Shown here one piece after another: positions 5,320 through 8,814 of a stretch of 8,814 nucleotides of DNA. Every line of letters begins with the position of its first letter. Positions within the stretch are counted from its first letter, which is position 1. The position numbers and the translations under genes are program-made. The stretch comes from Candidatus Woesearchaeota archaeon CG10_big_fil_rev_8_21_14_0_10_36_11 (GTDB lineage Archaea > Nanobdellota > Nanobdellia > Woesearchaeales > GW2011-AR9): the NCBI GenBank assembly GCA_002762845.1, contig PCYB01000040.1:1-8814 (forward strand), read 5' to 3'. The notes under the pieces are model-generated. The model was not told the DNA's origin. It saw nothing but the letters and a program-made list of their open reading frames with translations, and searched no databases.

Positions 5320-6321
5320 ATGAACTTTCAAAAGATTCCTCCCGTTGATGTAAGTAAACAAATTTTAGAGTTGGCATTTCGGAGAGCACGAATTAAAGGA
5401 AAACAAAAGAACTTACAGGGCAATTGGCTTCAGATAATACGTAAGAAAGAAAGTCTTAAGTTAGACATTGTAAAAGAATCAATTTATCAGCGGTTAGAGA
5501 AAACAAGAAACTCGTTTCCAAGTACAAACGACTTATCTTCGTTTTACTTAAAATTGATGCAGTTAACATTAGATTATCCCATGTACAAGAAATCGTTAGG
5601 TGCGGTACAATGGTCCATGAGAAAGATACACACATTACATAAAGGTTATGTAAGCAAGATTAACAAAACAAAAGAGAGAGAAAGTATCAAAGATTTAACT
5701 ACACAATTCTATGGGCGGATATCATCTGTCCTCAAACAGGTCGATCCGAATTTCATCTATCTTGAAAAAGCACGGAAGATTATGCGATCATATCCGGATA
5801 TTAAAGACATGTTTACCATTTGTATTTATGGCTTTCCTAATGTGGGAAAAACAACGTTTCTCAACAAATTAACAGGAACTAAAGGAAAAGTTGCTGAATA
5901 TGCATTTACAACGAAAACCATCAATGCGGGATATATTACTATTGATGGAATCAAGATTCAGGTGTTAGACGTTCCCGGAACACTATCTCGGCCAGATACA
6001 ATGAACGATATTGAGGCACAAGCTGATTTAGTACTAACGGAATTAGCAGACGTTATTGTGTATGTGTTTGACATAAGCGAGTATTGTGGGTATTCTGAAA
6101 AGGAACAAGAACAATTGTTCAAAAAAACAAACTTGGAAAAAAATGTTATTGTATACCTTAGTAAAAAAGACTTGCTTGATGAAGAGAAAATTGGTGTATT
6201 TAAACATAAACATTTCACAGAAGAAGATATTAAAGAAAAGATAGGAAAATTAGCACAGAAGTATGAAGAATTGAAGAAAGAGGAAGAAGAACGTAAAGAG
6301 ATTACAGAAGAAGATACATAA
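5320..6321 (+). CDS. Nog1-type GTPase of the OBG/HflX-like superfamily
   Basis: A 333-residue protein. Residues 1-160 form a helical, basic N-terminal domain as in Nog1 proteins, followed by a G domain: G1 GFPNVGKTT (171-179), G2 FTTK (196-199), G3 DVPG (217-220), and SKKD (281-284) at the G4 position where NKxD is usual. The FTTK switch after the P-loop and the N-terminal domain are typical of archaeal Nog1/COG1084 GTPases, related to the eukaryotic factor needed for large-subunit ribosome assembly; a role in 50S assembly is likely but inferred. The chain ends in a highly charged helix (about 301-333, rich in E and K) that may be a coiled coil. G4 Asn replaced by Ser may weaken guanine binding; Asp, the main specificity residue, is kept. 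Cytoplasmic. No functional link to the adjacent antiporter or regulator is evident. Confidence 0.87.
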   Translation: MNFQKIPPVDVSKQILELAFRRARIKGKQKNLQGNWLQIIRKKESLKLDIVKESIYQRLEKTRNSFPSTNDLSSFYLKLMQLTLDYPMYKKSLGAVQWSMRKIHTLHKGYVSKINKTKERESIKDLTTQFYGRISSVLKQVDPNFIYLEKARKIMRSYPDIKDMFTICIYGFPNVGKTTFLNKLTGTKGKVAEYAFTTKTINAGYITIDGIKIQVLDVPGTLSRPDTMNDIEAQADLVLTELADVIVYVFDISEYCGYSEKEQEQLFKKTNLEKNVIVYLSKKDLLDEEKIGVFKHKHFTEEDIKEKIGKLAQKYEELKKEEEERKEITEEDT

Positions 6322-6350
6322 ACGATAATCCCTATTTTAGATTAAATGGT

Positions 6351-6389
6351 TTTTGGTCAAATAAAATGTACAATTGGGTTTTGGTCCAA
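6351..6389. repeat. Two TTTTGGTC repeats, each forming a short palindrome
   Basis: TTTTGGTC occurs at 6351-6358 and 6379-6386, 28 bp apart. Each copy sits in a small palindrome: TTTG-GT-CAAA (6352-6361) and TTGG-T-CCAA (6381-6389). They lie between the GTPase stop and the regulator promoter and could be binding sites for a dimeric protein. Short AT-rich palindromes can arise by chance, and the 28-bp spacing is not a whole number of helical turns. Confidence 0.35.
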
Positions 6390-6399
6390 GAGGTTTCAT

Positions 6400-6419
6400 A
6401 GTTGTTCAACTTAACAACT
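6400..6419. promoter_or_regulatory. Inverted repeat just upstream of the ArsR-type regulator promoter, candidate operator
   Basis: AGTTGTT (6400-6406), 6-nt spacer, AACAACT (6413-6419): perfect 7-bp arms ending 15 bp before the TATA box. ArsR-type dimers bind inverted repeats of this size near their own promoters. A direct repeat CAACTT (6407-6412 and 6415-6420) overlaps it. Autoregulation is inferred from position. Confidence 0.45.
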
Positions 6420-6434
6420 TCTCAAATCGGAAAC

Positions 6435-6444
6435 TTTATAAATA
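6435..6444 (+). promoter_or_regulatory. TATA box of the regulator/surface-protein operon
   Basis: TTTATAAATA, centred about 29 bp before the ATG at 6469. The predicted start near 6466 excludes the upstream out-of-frame ATG at 6461 and gives an almost leaderless mRNA that would carry both the regulator and the surface-protein gene. Confidence 0.7.
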
Positions 6445-6468
6445 AAAAAAGTATTCTACGATGTATCA

Positions 6469-6741
6469 ATGGAATTACAAGAAGAAAAACTGTCCCGAGC
6501 AATTAGTGCATACTCTCGAAGACAAATTCTACGACTTCTTGCTGAGAAAGAATTGACTGTAAAAGATATTTCTAATCAAACTAAAATGTCGGTATCACTA
6601 ACATCACGACATTTAACATTGTTACATGATTTAGGATTTTTAAGTGTACGGAAACAATATCCTAACAAGTTTTACTCCCTGAGGATACAAGGAATCACAT
6701 TATTATTAGAAATGTATGACAAAGTATTAAAGAAAATATGA
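6469..6741 (+). CDS. ArsR-type winged helix-turn-helix transcriptional regulator
   Basis: A 90-residue protein made of a single winged-helix domain. Helix 1-2 carries SRRQILRLLAEKELTVKDIS (about 16-35), the recognition helix follows (KMSVSLTSRHLTLLHDLGFL, about 39-58), and the wing is SVRKQYPNKFYSLR. This matches the ArsR family pattern in which a regulator binds DNA as a dimer. There are no cysteines or histidine clusters of the metal-sensing sort; H48 and H53 are isolated, so a metal ligand is not indicated. It is transcribed with, and overlaps by ATGA, the large surface-protein gene downstream, which suggests that it controls that gene and itself. Inverted repeats upstream (6351-6419) are candidate operators. 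The family call is good; effector and targets are inferred. Confidence 0.8.
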   Translation: MELQEEKLSRAISAYSRRQILRLLAEKELTVKDISNQTKMSVSLTSRHLTLLHDLGFLSVRKQYPNKFYSLRIQGITLLLEMYDKVLKKI

Positions 6742-8814
6742 AAAAGACAATGAAAAAATGCTGCAAGAGGAAGAATAAAATACTACTAAATAGTGGAATA
6801 GTACTTATTCTTCTACTTCTTGCATTTATGTTCATAACAAGCCTGAGAAGTAATTCTGTACCAGGAGAGTATGAACCGCTAATCAACATGAAAACAATGG
6901 AACCGTTCTTTGCAAGTACAGGTAACGTCCTTACGGGAGCAGCTATCGGTTTAGATGCAGACATTACGATCCAAGAAACGTACTGTGGTGGTAATTATTC
7001 AAGCGGTGATTGGATTATAAATGATTCTTTAGAATGTAGTGATGAAACGATTAATGTTACAGGAAGTTTAACTATACAAAATAACATTGAATATGAAGTT
7101 AGTGAGTTTTCAACGTCAAGCAACGCGCATTTTGACTTACGAGGAAATTCTGCGATTATCAGTTCAGCAATTCCAAGTTTAATAGTTGAAGATACGCCAG
7201 AATATACGGCAGATTGGGACTCTAATGCAGCACATGAATTTTATATTGTCATGAACGAAACCGAACATAAAATCAAAATATTTACAAATAATTCAGATTT
7301 AAGTGACAAACTCTATGGGATCGATATAGACGACTCTGATAGTAGTGGAAGTAATATTAATATTGATGGAGATGGAGGAATTGATATAGTTTGGGGATAT
7401 TATGGTGGTGCTGGTGGCACTATTTTAGCACTTTACAATTCTACTTTGGTAAATTTTGATTATTTGGATATTGGTGCTGGAAGCGGCCAGATTGTTGATG
7501 ATAGTGATAGGGATGCTAGTTTATTACGGAATTTTACAACATATTGGATAAATTCTGGTAATGCGTTTGAGTTAGTTATTGAAATTAACGGAAGTTGGAT
7601 TGATAAAGATATTCAAGCTGTTGACGTCGTTCCATCGTACACAACGTTTAAGAATTCTGAACTAAGTACAACGGGCCAAGGGATATTAAATTTAACAGGA
7701 GTTACATTGAACATCACGGGAGACATTACTGTTGACTCACAATTAAATGTTGAAAGTTCAACTATTCAATTTGCTATGAACACAAATGGAAGTTCTAACT
7801 TTAGTGCGTCCTCTGGAAGTTCGTTTGTCATTAATAGCAGTAGTATTACAGGTAACGACAGCACAATGTATTGGGGATGGCAAGTTGCATCTGGTAGTTT
7901 TAATATAACAAATAATAACATTTCATATAACGGATATTCTGATGATGAGACATATAATAATTATTTTAATGTAGGGTCGGGAGGAGGGTTGATTTATAAT
8001 AACAATTTTGATAATTGCGCATATGGTAAAGGATGTTTATATTTAAGAAGTGGAAATCCAACAACAAACATTAGTAGGAATAATTTCACATCGCCAGGAT
8101 CAAGTATTATTTTATCAGGGTCAACAGGTACCATAATTGAGCATAATCATGTTTATCAGATTAGTTTATGGGATGGAACGTCAGGAACAATTAACAATAA
8201 CACATTTTCTGGAAATGGATTGTATTTAGGACAATTAGATGGCACACAAGGACCTTTAAATTTTGTTATTCAGAATAATAACTTTTCAAACAATGCAAAA
8301 ATTATTGATTATAACAGTACTGGAAACAATACGTTAATTTATAATAACGAATTTGGTGAGATTAAATGGTATAACAAAACAAACCTTACTGTTACGGCGA
8401 GCATATTGATTGGAGTCAATGTATTTGTTGACAATAATTCTTTAGGGGTTATGGGTGATCCAGTTAATCTTGATAATTTAAACACGTCAGCAGAATTAAT
8501 ATTTTATGGTATTGAGGTGGATACCGCCGTTCAAATATGTAAAAATACAACTGGAACATTATCAAATTGTCTTGATTGTACTGCTGATAATAATTGTAGT
8601 ATTGCAAGTAATACTGTTAAAGCGAATGTTTCGAGTTTCAGTAATTATAGTATCAATGGAACGACTGTTATTGATATGGGCTCTGACGAGTACCCTTACT
8701 GGGACACGAACGATTCAACTATTGTAACAACGTACTCTAACACAACGTATTCAGAATTTAACATTTCATGGCAGGACGATAATAATGTAAGTACCGTATT
8801 CTTTGAATCAAACT
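6738..8814 (+). CDS. Large exported beta-helix surface glycoprotein, C-terminus beyond the window
   Basis: An open frame from the ATG at 6738 to the window end, at least 692 residues, with no stop. It starts inside the regulator's stop codon (ATGA), so translation is probably coupled; no Shine-Dalgarno is seen. Layout: a basic N-terminus with twin cysteines (C8, C9), a hydrophobic segment at about 15-34 (signal peptide or signal anchor), a Gly/Asp/Ser-rich region, then a right-handed parallel beta-helix (about 389-540) with NNxF-like turns near 389, 419, 444, 467, 485, 512 and 534, spaced 18-30 residues. A cluster of four cysteines (601, 611, 614, 620) and the start of an Ig-like domain (FNISWQDD, about 674) follow. 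More than 30 N-X-S/T sequons suggest heavy N-glycosylation. It probably sits outside the cell, anchored at the membrane; binding partner or glycan unknown. Confidence 0.8.
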   Translation, partial: MKKTMKKCCKRKNKILLNSGIVLILLLLAFMFITSLRSNSVPGEYEPLINMKTMEPFFASTGNVLTGAAIGLDADITIQETYCGGNYSSGDWIINDSLECSDETINVTGSLTIQNNIEYEVSEFSTSSNAHFDLRGNSAIISSAIPSLIVEDTPEYTADWDSNAAHEFYIVMNETEHKIKIFTNNSDLSDKLYGIDIDDSDSSGSNINIDGDGGIDIVWGYYGGAGGTILALYNSTLVNFDYLDIGAGSGQIVDDSDRDASLLRNFTTYWINSGNAFELVIEINGSWIDKDIQAVDVVPSYTTFKNSELSTTGQGILNLTGVTLNITGDITVDSQLNVESSTIQFAMNTNGSSNFSASSGSSFVINSSSITGNDSTMYWGWQVASGSFNITNNNISYNGYSDDETYNNYFNVGSGGGLIYNNNFDNCAYGKGCLYLRSGNPTTNISRNNFTSPGSSIILSGSTGTIIEHNHVYQISLWDGTSGTINNNTFSGNGLYLGQLDGTQGPLNFVIQNNNFSNNAKIIDYNSTGNNTLIYNNEFGEIKWYNKTNLTVTASILIGVNVFVDNNSLGVMGDPVNLDNLNTSAELIFYGIEVDTAVQICKNTTGTLSNCLDCTADNNCSIASNTVKANVSSFSNYSINGTTVIDMGSDEYPYWDTNDSTIVTTYSNTTYSEFNISWQDDNNVSTVFFESN

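Noticed and set aside
6461..6463. ATG upstream of the ArsR-type gene as an alternative start
   Set aside because: It is out of frame with the regulator, opens only a short frame, and precedes the predicted transcription start.
8506..8727. A 73-codon plus-strand frame inside the surface-protein gene
   Set aside because: It overlaps the long coding frame in another phase, has no TATA box at the expected distance, and its composition reflects frameshifted Asn/Thr codons.
1..8814. tRNA, rRNA, CRISPR arrays, insertion sequences and attachment sites
   Set aside because: No cloverleaf-like or rRNA-like stretch, regularly spaced repeats, transposase motifs or long terminal repeats were seen on reading both strands.

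Overview
The window looks like chromosomal DNA from an AT-rich, gene-dense archaeon, most plausibly of the DPANN kind (a Woesearchaeota-like lineage). The lineage name is inference. The archaeal evidence is in the sequence: six of the intact plus-strand genes have a TATA element of the TTTATAAA type centred about 26-30 bp before the ATG, with no Shine-Dalgarno sequence, which is the archaeal leaderless layout. A Nog1-type GTPase, a short TctA (DUF112) permease and a large sequon-rich beta-helix surface protein also fit. No RNA genes, CRISPR arrays or insertion sequences were seen.

Left part (1-1442): a divergent minus-strand gene is cut by the window edge (about 47-1). A 7-bp perfect inverted repeat lies between its promoter and that of a stand-alone receiver-domain protein (162-593). 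Next come a 35-aa lysine-rich small ORF with its own TATA box (636-743) and a class III adenylate cyclase with a C-terminal membrane anchor (780-1442). A T8 run separates the cyclase from a convergent TctA-type permease (2655-1450, minus).

Middle (2753-6321): a divergent GGDEF-domain protein with a degenerate signature (HGEEL), a CPA2 cation/proton antiporter fused to one RCK nucleotide-binding domain, and a Nog1-type GTPase. Each has its own promoter.

Right part (6322-8814): an ArsR-type winged-helix regulator overlaps by ATGA the start of a large exported protein that is still open at the window end (at least 692 residues). That protein has an N-terminal membrane segment, a right-handed beta-helix region, a four-cysteine cluster, an Ig-like domain start and more than 30 N-glycosylation sequons. 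Three short palindromic elements precede the regulator's TATA box.

The most notable theme is second-messenger signalling, unusual for an archaeon: a phospho-receiver, an adenylate cyclase with all catalytic residues, and a GGDEF protein of uncertain activity within 3.4 kb, next to a membrane antiporter that could bind a nucleotide. The receiver and GGDEF genes also share an AGA-rich arginine codon preference that their neighbours lack. A second theme is a regulator and surface-protein pair that looks like a self-contained, probably autoregulated expression unit.
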